From Bacteroidaceae bacterium (GTDB taxonomy: Bacteria > Bacteroidota > Bacteroidia > Bacteroidales > Bacteroidaceae), in contig JAFRNY010000086.1 in the NCBI GenBank assembly GCA_017429945.1, forward strand, positions 23,381 through 87,380: 64,000 bases of DNA. The letters run 5' to 3'. Every line of letters starts with the position of its first letter. Positions within the stretch are counted from its first letter, which is position 1. Shown one piece after another: positions 18,068 to 24,939 of this stretch. Both the position numbers and the translations under genes were made by a program. A model generated the notes under the pieces. The model was not told the origin of the DNA. It worked only from the letters and a program-made list of their open reading frames with translations, and made no database searches.

Positions 18068-18572
18068 CCTTCACCGCAATCCCACTCACCATCAGCACTA
18101 CCTCGTCGGCCTTTTGTGCCACATATTGGTTGAGCCAGCCCAGCAGGTCGGTGAAGCGGCGCTGGACGTCGTTGACAGGTGTGCCGCCAGAACCTATCTC
18201 GTTGGTCACAACAATGAAGGTGGCGTCCTGCGCGGTGAAGCGCTCGAACTCGGTCTTCAGCTCATTCAACGCGCTGTCGACGTCTGTCTCAGCCCCGTCG
18301 GCGAAGAAGAAATTGGTGGCCCATAGCGTCAGGCAGTCAACCAGCACTACCCTCCCCCGCACGTCATGGCGGCTGAGCCAGCGCTCCTCCTCGATGTTTG
18401 TCCATTCGGGCCCGCGCCGTTGTTGGTGGCGCAGCACGCGCTCATGGAACTCATCGTCCCAGACGTGGGCCGTGGCCATATAAACGGGATTCGGCGAAAG
18501 CGAGAGAGCCAGCTTTTCCGCATACATGCTCTTACCCGAGCGCTGGCCGCCAGTTATGAGACTAATTGACAC
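18039..18572 (-). CDS. cobU: Bifunctional adenosylcobinamide kinase / adenosylcobinamide-phosphate guanylyltransferase
   Basis: A 177-residue nucleotide-binding protein with the P-loop GGQRSGKS (residues 7-14), the HQQRRGPEW guanylylation segment with its histidine, and VLVDCLTLWATN. It phosphorylates adenosylcobinamide and adds GMP. Length fits the family. The last eight residues (KTHPQPLP) come from the palindromic repeat at 18030-18067 and differ from usual CobU tails. It is 34 bp downstream of the HAD gene and 55 bp upstream of cobT, so the three are probably one operon. Confidence 0.94.
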   Translation of the reverse strand: MSISLITGGQRSGKSMYAEKLALSLSPNPVYMATAHVWDDEFHERVLRHQQRRGPEWTNIEEERWLSRHDVRGRVVLVDCLTLWATNFFFADGAETDVDSALNELKTEFERFTAQDATFIVVTNEIGSGGTPVNDVQRRFTDLLGWLNQYVAQKADEVVLMVSGIAVKVKTHPQPLP

Positions 18573-18606
18573 CTTATTTATTTACGATTTATAGATTTAC
18601 GATTGA

Positions 18607-19278
18607 CTATTCCTCACCCTGCTGATTAAGCAGACTCACTATTTCAGCAGGCCGCTCCACCATGCAGGTTGCGCCGTGCTCCACGAGGAAGTCGCGGTCG
18701 CGGAAGCCCCAGAGTACACTGATGCACGCGAGGCCGCTGTTGCGGGCCGTCTGTAGGTCGACATCCGAGTCGCCGACATATATGGCCTCATCGGCTGCCG
18801 CACCCAGCTCCTTCAGGGCCGTCACAACCATGTCTGGTGCAGGTTTGCGGCGAACGCCCTCGCGCTCGCCGATGGCCACATCTATGGTCTCACGGAAGTA
18901 GAGTTCATAGAGCTCGTCGACACCGGCTTGCAGTTTGTTGCTCACGATGGCCATCTTATAGCCACCGCCTTTCAGCCTCTCAAGCATCTCAGGGATGCCG
19001 TCGTAGAGACGGGTGCGGTCCTGACAGTGGCTCACATAGTAAGTCTTGAAATCTGCAAAGACCTTTTCCAACAGTGCCGCATCGGTGTCGGCAGGCACTG
19101 CACGCTCAATGAGGCGCCGCACTCCGTTGCCCACGAAACGCCGCACCTCATCTATCGTCCGCTCGGGAAGCCCGCTGTGGCGCAAAGCCCAGTTTGTGGC
19201 GCTGGCCAGGTCCTCAAGCGTATTCAGTAATGTGCCGTCGAGATCAAAGACAACGGCCCTTATATTATTCACTTGCAA
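18607..19278 (-). CDS. HAD-superfamily phosphatase, phosphoglycolate-phosphatase-like
   Basis: A 223-residue protein with HAD motif I DLDGTLLNT (residues 12-20), a helical cap, SNK as motif II, KPAPDMV (motif III lysine) and GDSDVDLQTARNSG (motif IV). These fit the phosphoglycolate phosphatase/beta-phosphoglucomutase subfamily. It opens the cobU-cobT-cobS gene string, where the alpha-ribazole phosphatase cobC is expected but absent. It could therefore do that dephosphorylation, but the motifs alone cannot separate this from a general sugar-phosphate phosphatase. Confidence 0.85.
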   Translation of the reverse strand: MQVNNIRAVVFDLDGTLLNTLEDLASATNWALRHSGLPERTIDEVRRFVGNGVRRLIERAVPADTDAALLEKVFADFKTYYVSHCQDRTRLYDGIPEMLERLKGGGYKMAIVSNKLQAGVDELYELYFRETIDVAIGEREGVRRKPAPDMVVTALKELGAAADEAIYVGDSDVDLQTARNSGLACISVLWGFRDRDFLVEHGATCMVERPAEIVSLLNQQGEE

Positions 19279-19378
19279 TTATTCAGTCTGTTAGCCGGGT
19301 GTCGCGACGAACGTCGCATACCACAACAAGAGTCTGTCTATGGGTTAATTTGTCTATGTATCAACTTGCCAACCTGTT

Positions 19379-20281
19379 CTATCCAATCTTAAAGCCAGTG
19401 CCCTTCTTTGTTGAAGCAGTAGCGGCTTTCTTGGTAGTGGTTTTTGTGGCTGTCGTCGTTGCCGGCTGCGAGACATTTCCGTACTCAGCCTTCACCTTGG
19501 GAATAGCCTTCTGCAGCTCACTGATGCGCTTGGTGCTGCTGGGGTGGGTGCTCATGAAGGGCGCGGGATTGGCACCGCCGCTTGCGGCCTCCATCTTCTG
19601 CCACAGCGTGATGGCAGCGTCTGCGTCATAGCCGGCTATGGTGGCCAGCACGATACCTATGTAGTCAGCCTCCAGCTCATGCTTGCGCGAGAAGGGGAGC
19701 AGGGCGCCATACTGCGTGCCCATGCCGTAGGCCGTGGCAATGGCCTGCTGCGTCTGAGCGCTGGCACCGCCCATGACAGCTCCGAGCACCGAGCCGCCCA
19801 TCTGCTGCAGCAGCTGCTGGCTGGCGCGCTCCTGGCCGTGCTTGGCTATGGCGTGGCCCACCTCATGACCTATCACGGCGGCCAGTTCATCATCGCGGTC
19901 GGCGCCGTTGCCTATGAGTTTCAGCATACCCGAATATACCACGATCTTGCCGCCAGGCATACAGAAAGCGTTGAGGTTGTCGTCCTGCGTGAGGTTGAAC
20001 TCCCAGGCGTAGTTCTGGAGGTCGGCCGTCTGACCTGTCACGGTGAGGTACGCCTCAGCTGCGGCAGCTATGCGCTGCGCCACATTCTTGACGATCGCCG
20101 TGGCATTGGCGTCGGTCGACACCTTGGCCGTCTTCATATAACTCTGATACTCTGTCAGACTGGCCGAGAGAATCTCAGACTCCGACACGAGGTTCAGCTG
20201 CTTGCGACCGGTCATGCTGACCGTTGAGCATGCCGTCAGCACTGCTGCCACCACGGCACACGAGATGATTTTCTTAATCAT
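19379..20281 (-). CDS. M48-family zinc metallopeptidase lipoprotein
   Basis: Starting at ATG 20281 (300 residues) gives a lipoprotein signal with lipobox LTAC (Cys18). An earlier in-frame start at 20323 would put 14 poorly fitting residues in front. The peptidase site HEVGHAIAKHG lies near residue 138 and the third ligand in HELEADYIG near 190. This architecture fits periplasmic M48 lipoproteins (LoiP/BepA-like) that take part in envelope protein quality control. The C-terminus ends in a Lys/Thr-rich tail (TATKTTTKKAATASTKKG). It is monocistronic with its own promoter. Confidence 0.9.
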   Translation of the reverse strand: MIKKIISCAVVAAVLTACSTVSMTGRKQLNLVSESEILSASLTEYQSYMKTAKVSTDANATAIVKNVAQRIAAAAEAYLTVTGQTADLQNYAWEFNLTQDDNLNAFCMPGGKIVVYSGMLKLIGNGADRDDELAAVIGHEVGHAIAKHGQERASQQLLQQMGGSVLGAVMGGASAQTQQAIATAYGMGTQYGALLPFSRKHELEADYIGIVLATIAGYDADAAITLWQKMEAASGGANPAPFMSTHPSSTKRISELQKAIPKVKAEYGNVSQPATTTATKTTTKKAATASTKKGTGFKIG

Positions 20282-20344
20282 AATTGTATTCTGCTTTAAA
20301 GTTTTGAATATTATCTGCAACACTTATCTTGCTTTTTCCGTCTG

Positions 20345-20375
20345 CAAAAATAATGTAAGTTTGCTGTACGACCAA
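20345..20375 (-). promoter_or_regulatory. Promoter of the M48 gene
   Basis: On the minus strand TTG (20373-20375) is followed after 20 bp by TATTTTTG (20345-20352), a match to the Bacteroidota pattern with TAnnTTTG. The start codon is 63 bp downstream. Confidence 0.6.
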
Positions 20376-20621
20376 GAAAAGTGACAGAAAAGAATGTTTT
20401 CATCCCACTTTTTTATCTCCCTTCCGCCCTCCATAAGAGCTTAAAATAGAGTTTTTTTCGCATAAATACCGCACACCGCATTCAACCTTTCGCGCCTATC
20501 AAAAGTACCGCAAGATTTCCATTTTGGAAAACTTTCGGCAGACTTAATTCTGCTATCTGCTTGATTATCAAGTGTAGTTTAAAAAGTTTTGGAAAACTTT
20601 TAAAAATATTCTTTAATTTAC

Positions 20622-20652
20622 TTGCACCTTTCAGACAAACTATATACCTTTG
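20622..20652 (+). promoter_or_regulatory. Promoter of nrdD
   Basis: TTG (20622-20624), 20 bp, then TACCTTTG (20645-20652) matches the Bacteroidota promoter. The leader to the nrdD ATG is about 130 nt and ends in GCTAAACGCTAAAC repeats. The rest of the 502-bp divergent spacer (20282-20783) is AT-rich and holds two TTTGGAAAACTTT words (20523, 20588); I see no gene in it. Confidence 0.7.
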
Positions 20653-20713
20653 CAGCGGCTTCCGATTTATGGAGTAGGAAGAACCGTCCAATCTGATTTA
20701 ACTTATTCTTTAA

Positions 20714-20773
20714 CCTATAAACCCTAAACGTTCAACGCTAAGCGCTAAACACTAAACGCTAAACGCTAAACGA
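20714..20773. repeat. GCTAAACGCTAAAC repeats in the nrdD leader
   Basis: About seven imperfect copies of AACGCTAA directly before the nrdD start codon. On the minus strand they read GTTTAGCGTT, the same words found at 63908-64000 upstream of recG. Confidence 0.8.
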
Positions 20774-20783
20774 CGCACGAACT

Positions 20784-23012
20784 ATGATACAGACAGTAGT
20801 CAAGCGCGACGGACGCATCGTGGGCTTCAACGAAGAGAAGATCGTTGCAGCCATCCGTAAGGCCATGCTTCGCACCGACGAAGGCGAAGACGAGCACCTT
20901 GTCCATCAGATTGCCGACCGCATCAGCATGCGCGGCAAGGCACAGATGACCGTCGAGGAAATCCAGGACCTCGTGGAGCTCGAACTCATGAAGAGCGCCC
21001 GCAAGGACGTAGCCAAGATCTACATCCAGTACCGCAACCAGCGCTCTATCGCCCGCAAAGCCAAGACACGCGAGATGTTCCTCGAGATCATCAACATCAA
21101 GAGCAACGATGTCACACGCGAGAACGCCAACATGAATGCCGACACGCCCGCCGGCATGATGATGAAGTTCGCCAGCGAGACAACCAAGCCCTTCGTCGAT
21201 GACTACCTCCTGAGCGACGACATCCGCGAAGCCGTGCAGAAAAACTACCTCCACATCCACGACAAGGACTACTACCCCACCAAGTCGCTGACGTGCGTGC
21301 AGCACCCGCTCGACCACGTCCTCGAGGGCGGATATATGGCAGGCCACGGCGAGAGCCGCCCGGCCAAGCGCATCGAGACAGCCAGCGTGCTCGCATGCAT
21401 CAGCATGGAGACGGCACAGAACGAGATGCACGGCGGACAAGCCATCCCTGCCTTCGACTTCTATCTCGCGCCCTACGTGCGCATGACTTTCGTCGAGGAA
21501 GTGAAGAAGCTCGAAGAGCTTTTCGCAGCCGACTACAGCCACCTCTATGAGGCCGCCCTCGACGACTACATCACCAAGCCCCTAGAAGGACTCGAAGGCG
21601 AAGCTCGCGTCATCCAGCACGCCATCAACAAGACCGTCAGCCGCGTGCATCAGGCCATGGAGGCGTTCATCCACAACATGAACACCATCCACAGCCGCGG
21701 GGGCAACCAGGTGGTATTCTCCTCTATTAACTATGGCACGGACACGAGCGCCGAAGGACGCTGCATCATACGCGAGATCCTCAACTCCACCTACGAGGGC
21801 GTAGGATCCGGCGTCACCGCCATCTTCCCCATTCAAATCTGGAAGAAGAAGCGCGGCGTCTCGTACCTCCCCACCGACCCCAACTACGACCTCTACTGCC
21901 TCGCTTGCAAGGTCACGGCACGCCGCTTCTTCCCCAACTTCCTCAACCTCGACGCCTCCTACAACCAAGACCCCGACTGGCGCGCCGACGACCCCAAGCG
22001 CTACCTCCACGAGGTGGCCACGATGGGCTGCCGCACCCGCGTCTTCGAGAACCGCTTCGGACCGCGCACCAGCATAGGCCGTGGCAACCTCTCGTTCTCC
22101 ACCATCAACATCGTCAAGCTGGCCATCGAGTGCATGGACATCAAGGACGAGGAGCAGCGCATAGCAGCCTTCTTCGCCAAGCTCGACAACCTGCTCGAGC
22201 TGACGGCGCGCCAGCTCCACGAACGCTTTGAGTTCCAGAAGACGGCCTTCGCCAAGCAGTTCCCCCTGCTCATGCACAGCCTCTGGGTCGGTTGCGAAAA
22301 GCTCGGCCCCAACGACACCATCGAGAGCGTCATCAACCAGGGCACACTCGGCATCGGCTTCATCGGTCTGGCCGAATGTCTCGTGGCCCTCACCGGCAAG
22401 CACCACGGCGAGAGCGCCAAGTCGCAGGAGCTCGGACTGAAGATTGTCACCTACATGCGCGACCGCATCAACGACTTCAGCGAGCGCTACCAGCACAACT
22501 ACTCCGTCCTCGCCACGCCGGCTGAAGGCCTCAGCGGACGCTTCACGCGCGGCGACCAGAAGGAGTTCGGCCGCATCCCCGGCATCACCGACCGCGAGTA
22601 CTACACCAACTCCAACCACGTGCCCGTCTACTATAAATGCTCGGCACGCCACAAGGCTGAGGTCGAGGCGCCCTACCACAACCTCACACGCGGCGGACAT
22701 ATCTTCTACGTCGAGATCGACGGCGACGCCACCCACAACCCAGAGGCCATCATGAACATCGTAGATATGATGGACGCAATGGACATGGGCTACGGCAGCG
22801 TCAACCACACCCGCGTACGCTGCATGGACTGCGGCTACGAGACGGCCGACCACATCGAGGAGTGCCCCCATTGCCACAGCACCAACCTCGACCGCCTGCA
22901 GCGCATCACCGGCTACCTCGTAGGCACCACCGAGCGCTGGAACCGCGCCAAACTCGCCGAACTCAACGACCGTGTCATCCATAACACGGAGTATCTGGAG
23001 TTTAGGGATTAG
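20784..23012 (+). CDS. nrdD: Anaerobic ribonucleoside-triphosphate reductase, class III
   Basis: A 742-residue enzyme. The N-terminus is an ATP-cone allosteric domain (about 1-95, VVKRDGRIVGFNEEKI). The barrel follows, then the C-terminal zinc site CMDCGYETADHIEECPHC (near 680-697) and the glycyl-radical loop RITGYLVGT with the radical glycine at about residue 710, 32 residues from the end as in E. coli NrdD. It reduces NTPs to dNTPs without oxygen and needs NrdG. nrdG is 489 bp downstream, separated by a repeat-bounded DUF559 gene. Confidence 0.96.
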   Translation: MIQTVVKRDGRIVGFNEEKIVAAIRKAMLRTDEGEDEHLVHQIADRISMRGKAQMTVEEIQDLVELELMKSARKDVAKIYIQYRNQRSIARKAKTREMFLEIINIKSNDVTRENANMNADTPAGMMMKFASETTKPFVDDYLLSDDIREAVQKNYLHIHDKDYYPTKSLTCVQHPLDHVLEGGYMAGHGESRPAKRIETASVLACISMETAQNEMHGGQAIPAFDFYLAPYVRMTFVEEVKKLEELFAADYSHLYEAALDDYITKPLEGLEGEARVIQHAINKTVSRVHQAMEAFIHNMNTIHSRGGNQVVFSSINYGTDTSAEGRCIIREILNSTYEGVGSGVTAIFPIQIWKKKRGVSYLPTDPNYDLYCLACKVTARRFFPNFLNLDASYNQDPDWRADDPKRYLHEVATMGCRTRVFENRFGPRTSIGRGNLSFSTINIVKLAIECMDIKDEEQRIAAFFAKLDNLLELTARQLHERFEFQKTAFAKQFPLLMHSLWVGCEKLGPNDTIESVINQGTLGIGFIGLAECLVALTGKHHGESAKSQELGLKIVTYMRDRINDFSERYQHNYSVLATPAEGLSGRFTRGDQKEFGRIPGITDREYYTNSNHVPVYYKCSARHKAEVEAPYHNLTRGGHIFYVEIDGDATHNPEAIMNIVDMMDAMDMGYGSVNHTRVRCMDCGYETADHIEECPHCHSTNLDRLQRITGYLVGTTERWNRAKLAELNDRVIHNTEYLEFRD

Positions 23013-23019
23013 AAGACCA

Positions 23020-23056
23020 AGACCCCCCTCCCGTCCCCCCTCAAGGGGGGAAGTGG
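23020..23056 (+). repeat. REPIN-like palindromic repeat B, left copy
   Basis: AGACCCCCCTCCCG followed by the palindrome CCCCCCTCAAGGGGGG and AAGTGG. It starts 8 bp after the nrdD stop and is the inverse of 23534-23571. Confidence 0.88.
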
Positions 23057-23111
23057 TCACATTTCAAGAAGGGTATTCTAGCTTAAAGCAATTCTTCAAA
23101 GATTAAAGAAG

Positions 23112-23477
23112 ATGGACTATCGCACAGCTTCGCCTGACAGGTATGAAATTCTAAAGGCTTTTGCACAAGAAAACAGGAAGAATCCTACGCTTGCGGAGCA
23201 AGAGCTTTGGAAATCAATCGACAGGAAGCAGCTGGGCGTGAGATTCCTACGCCAACACATCATCGGAGATTATATTGTCGACTTCGTATCCAGAGAGCAA
23301 GGCTTAATCATTGAGGTTGATGGTGCTTACCACGCTGAGCTTGAACAGCAAGAACGTGATGAGCTTAGAGCTCAAGAGCTTGAACGCATGGGCTTTCACA
23401 TCCTCCGTTTCACCAACAAAGAAGTTCTCTTCGACATCGATAACGTCCTCCAACAAATAGAAGACTATTTCAAATAA
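23112..23477 (+). CDS. DUF559 (REase-like/Vsr-like) endonuclease-domain protein
   Basis: A 121-residue protein matching the DUF559 pattern: NPTLAEQELWKSI, RFLRQHIIGDYIVDFVS, GLIIEVDGAYH, then RAQELERMGFHILRFTNKEV. The D ... EVDG spacing fits the PD-(D/E)xK-type nuclease core of Vsr-like enzymes. Function is not established for the family. Codon use is more AT-rich than in nrdD and nrdG. The gene lies wholly between two inverted GC-rich palindromes (23020-23056 and 23534-23571) and interrupts an nrdD-nrdG pair that is normally adjacent, so the unit looks inserted. Confidence 0.88.
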   Translation: MDYRTASPDRYEILKAFAQENRKNPTLAEQELWKSIDRKQLGVRFLRQHIIGDYIVDFVSREQGLIIEVDGAYHAELEQQERDELRAQELERMGFHILRFTNKEVLFDIDNVLQQIEDYFK

Positions 23478-23500
23478 TCCTTTCACACTACTGCATCCCA

Positions 23501-24082
23501 ATGCCCAACAATTCCCCCCATCATCAAAACATTCCACTCCCCCCCTCTGAGGGGGGGCGGGGAGGGGGTCTGGGTTTGGGCCTGGACCCGACTCTTTACG
23601 TTTTAAGTGTAGTGGACGACACCACCGTCGACGGCCCCGGCTTCCGCACCAGCATCTACTGCGCCGGCTGCACGCACCACTGCCCCGGCTGCCACAACCC
23701 GCAGTCGTGGGCCCAGGACGGCGGCCGTGAGATGAGCGTCGAGGAGCTGATGGAGGTCATCGAGGCCGACCCCTTCGCACCCGGCGTCACCTTCACCGGC
23801 GGCGACCCGATGCAGCAGGCCGAAGGCTTTACGGCGCTGGCCCGAGCCATACGCGCACGAACAAATAAGAATATATGGTGCTACACGGGCTACACTTTCG
23901 AGGCACTCCTCCACATGCCCGCCCAGCGCCGGCTGCTGGAGCTCGTCGATGTCCTCGTGGATGGGCCCTATATCGAAGCCCAACGCTCCACCGACCTCCT
24001 CTTCCGCGGCTCTGCCAACCAACGCCTCATCGACGTACCCCGCTCACTGGCCGAAGGCCGCATCGTCCTGTGGCAACGATGA
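23501..24082 (+). CDS. nrdG: Anaerobic ribonucleotide reductase activating protein (radical SAM)
   Basis: The 193-residue frame contains the radical-SAM cluster motif C57-THH-C61-PG-C64 and VVDDTTVDGPGFRTSIYC directly before it, as in NrdG. GGDPMQQ is the SAM-binding segment. It puts the glycyl radical on NrdD. The usual N-terminus begins near LYVLSVVDD, but no ATG lies there: the open frame runs back through the palindromic repeat (coding PLPPSEGGRGGGLGLGLDP) to ATG 23501. The true start may be that ATG or a TTG/CTG near 23575. The first 30 residues are therefore repeat-derived. Confidence 0.9.
   Translation: MPNNSPHHQNIPLPPSEGGRGGGLGLGLDPTLYVLSVVDDTTVDGPGFRTSIYCAGCTHHCPGCHNPQSWAQDGGREMSVEELMEVIEADPFAPGVTFTGGDPMQQAEGFTALARAIRARTNKNIWCYTGYTFEALLHMPAQRRLLELVDVLVDGPYIEAQRSTDLLFRGSANQRLIDVPRSLAEGRIVLWQR
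23534..23571 (-). repeat. REPIN-like palindromic repeat B, right copy
   Basis: Read on the minus strand it gives AGACCCCCTCCCCG, CCCCCCTCAGAGGGGGG and AGTGG, matching the left copy. It lies inside the 5' end of the nrdG open frame. Confidence 0.88.
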
Positions 24083-24152
24083 AGAAACGTATTGTTGGAC
24101 AAACGCCTTGCTTCCACTGTTCGGACCGAAGAGGTTCCTTTCGAATTACATT

Positions 24153-24194
24153 CAACCGCCCTGCCACTCACACGCTGGAGTAGCAGGGCGGTTG
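24153..24194. other. Stable hairpin after nrdG
   Basis: CAACCGCCCTGC (24153-24164) pairs perfectly with GCAGGGCGGTTG (24183-24194) around an 18-base loop. No T tract follows, so it may be an RNA-stabilising or rho-independent-like end structure. Confidence 0.6.
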
Positions 24195-24389
24195 CAGTTA
24201 TCGCCCCCTCGCATTCCTCCACTCTCCCGGAAGGCGGCTAGGGCTTTGGGTATAGTTCTTGCGTAGGATGATGTTGACGAGGGCTGTCACGTCGGCGATG
24301 AAATGAAAAGTGAAGAATGAATAATGAGTTTTGGTTTAGAGCATTGGGTTATGAGTTTATGGAAGTGAAGGAAGACTCCTCATGGCTGT

Positions 24390-24432
24390 TTTTTCAAAAG
24401 TTTTTCAAAAAAGGGTTCATCCTACATTGCAA
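24390..24432 (+). repeat. 43-bp perfect inverted repeat, left copy
   Basis: Begins TTTTTCAAAAGTTTTTC and ends CCTACATTGCAA. Its exact reverse complement is at 27853-27895, on the other side of two secreted-protein genes. Confidence 0.92.
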
Positions 24433-24534
24433 GTGATTGATTCTCAATGATGACTTATAAACATTGTTCTTACCGAGCAGCTTATGATTCACGAAAGCGA
24501 GGCGGATCTCACGCGCAGGGTAACTAACAACGCT

Positions 24535-24710
24535 GGGCGTATAGGACGATACATACGGGCGAATCGGGCTACACGACCGGCCGTATCGGGCGATACATAC
24601 GGGCGAATCGGGCGATACATACGGGCGAATCGGGCTACACGACCGGCCGAATCGGGCGATACATACGGGCGTATCAGGCGACACAACAGGACGAACGAGG
24701 GTCTCGGGCA
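24535..24710 (+). repeat. 22-bp tandem repeat array 2
   Basis: Seven 22-bp units (24535-24688) plus one decayed unit (to 24710). Units alternate between GGGCGAATCGGGCGATACATAC-like and GGCTACACGACC-containing forms (each shown here only in part). In the rotated frame the core is again GACCGG, two bases, GAATCG, four bases, AT, purine, C. It lies between the convergent nrdG and metallopeptidase-like genes. The remainder of 24083-24939 holds a hairpin, one 43-bp repeat copy and a long palindrome, but no gene I can support. Confidence 0.9.
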
Positions 24711-24839
24711 AAAGGCCTAAGGGTTATGGGCTGAACCCTTATGGGTTTCGGGCAAAATGATAAAGGGTTTTGAAGTAAAACAACTTGTTTTGGTCTGAAA
24801 GGCTTAACTGAATTATTCTCACTAATGGAGACGAATGAG

Positions 24840-24902
24840 AGAGCCCCGACGGTTCGACAGAACACAATGCTTGAGGCTGTTCTGTCGCCACGCCGGGGCT
24901 CT
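24840..24902. other. Long imperfect palindrome downstream of the HExxH gene
   Basis: AGAGCCCCG ... CGACAGAACA pairs with TGTTCTGTCG ... CGGGGCTCT around a 13-base loop, with small internal bulges. It is 37 bp past the stop of the minus-strand gene at 24940. No T tract is present, so termination is possible but not certain. Confidence 0.65.
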
Positions 24903-24939
24903 AATCCCTAATCCCTTATCCAAAATGGCTTGCCATTTT

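Noticed and set aside
19279-19378. Cobalamin riboswitch before the HAD-cobUTS string
   Set aside because: I looked for a B12-box-like core and found only a short GCGAC-GTCGC hairpin; the 100-bp spacer is too short for the usual riboswitch.
21582-23060. Long antisense open frame across nrdD (492 codons)
   Set aside because: It is the shadow of a GC-rich gene with strong codon bias; the protein has no motif, and nrdD is unmistakable on the other strand. The same applies to long antisense frames at 2379-3332, 8297-9340, 12483-13715, 30242-31279 and 61651-62802.
24079-24183. 34-codon ORF overlapping the nrdG stop (with a CFHC motif)
   Set aside because: Its end lies inside a strong hairpin and no family resemblance is seen; chance overlap is more likely.
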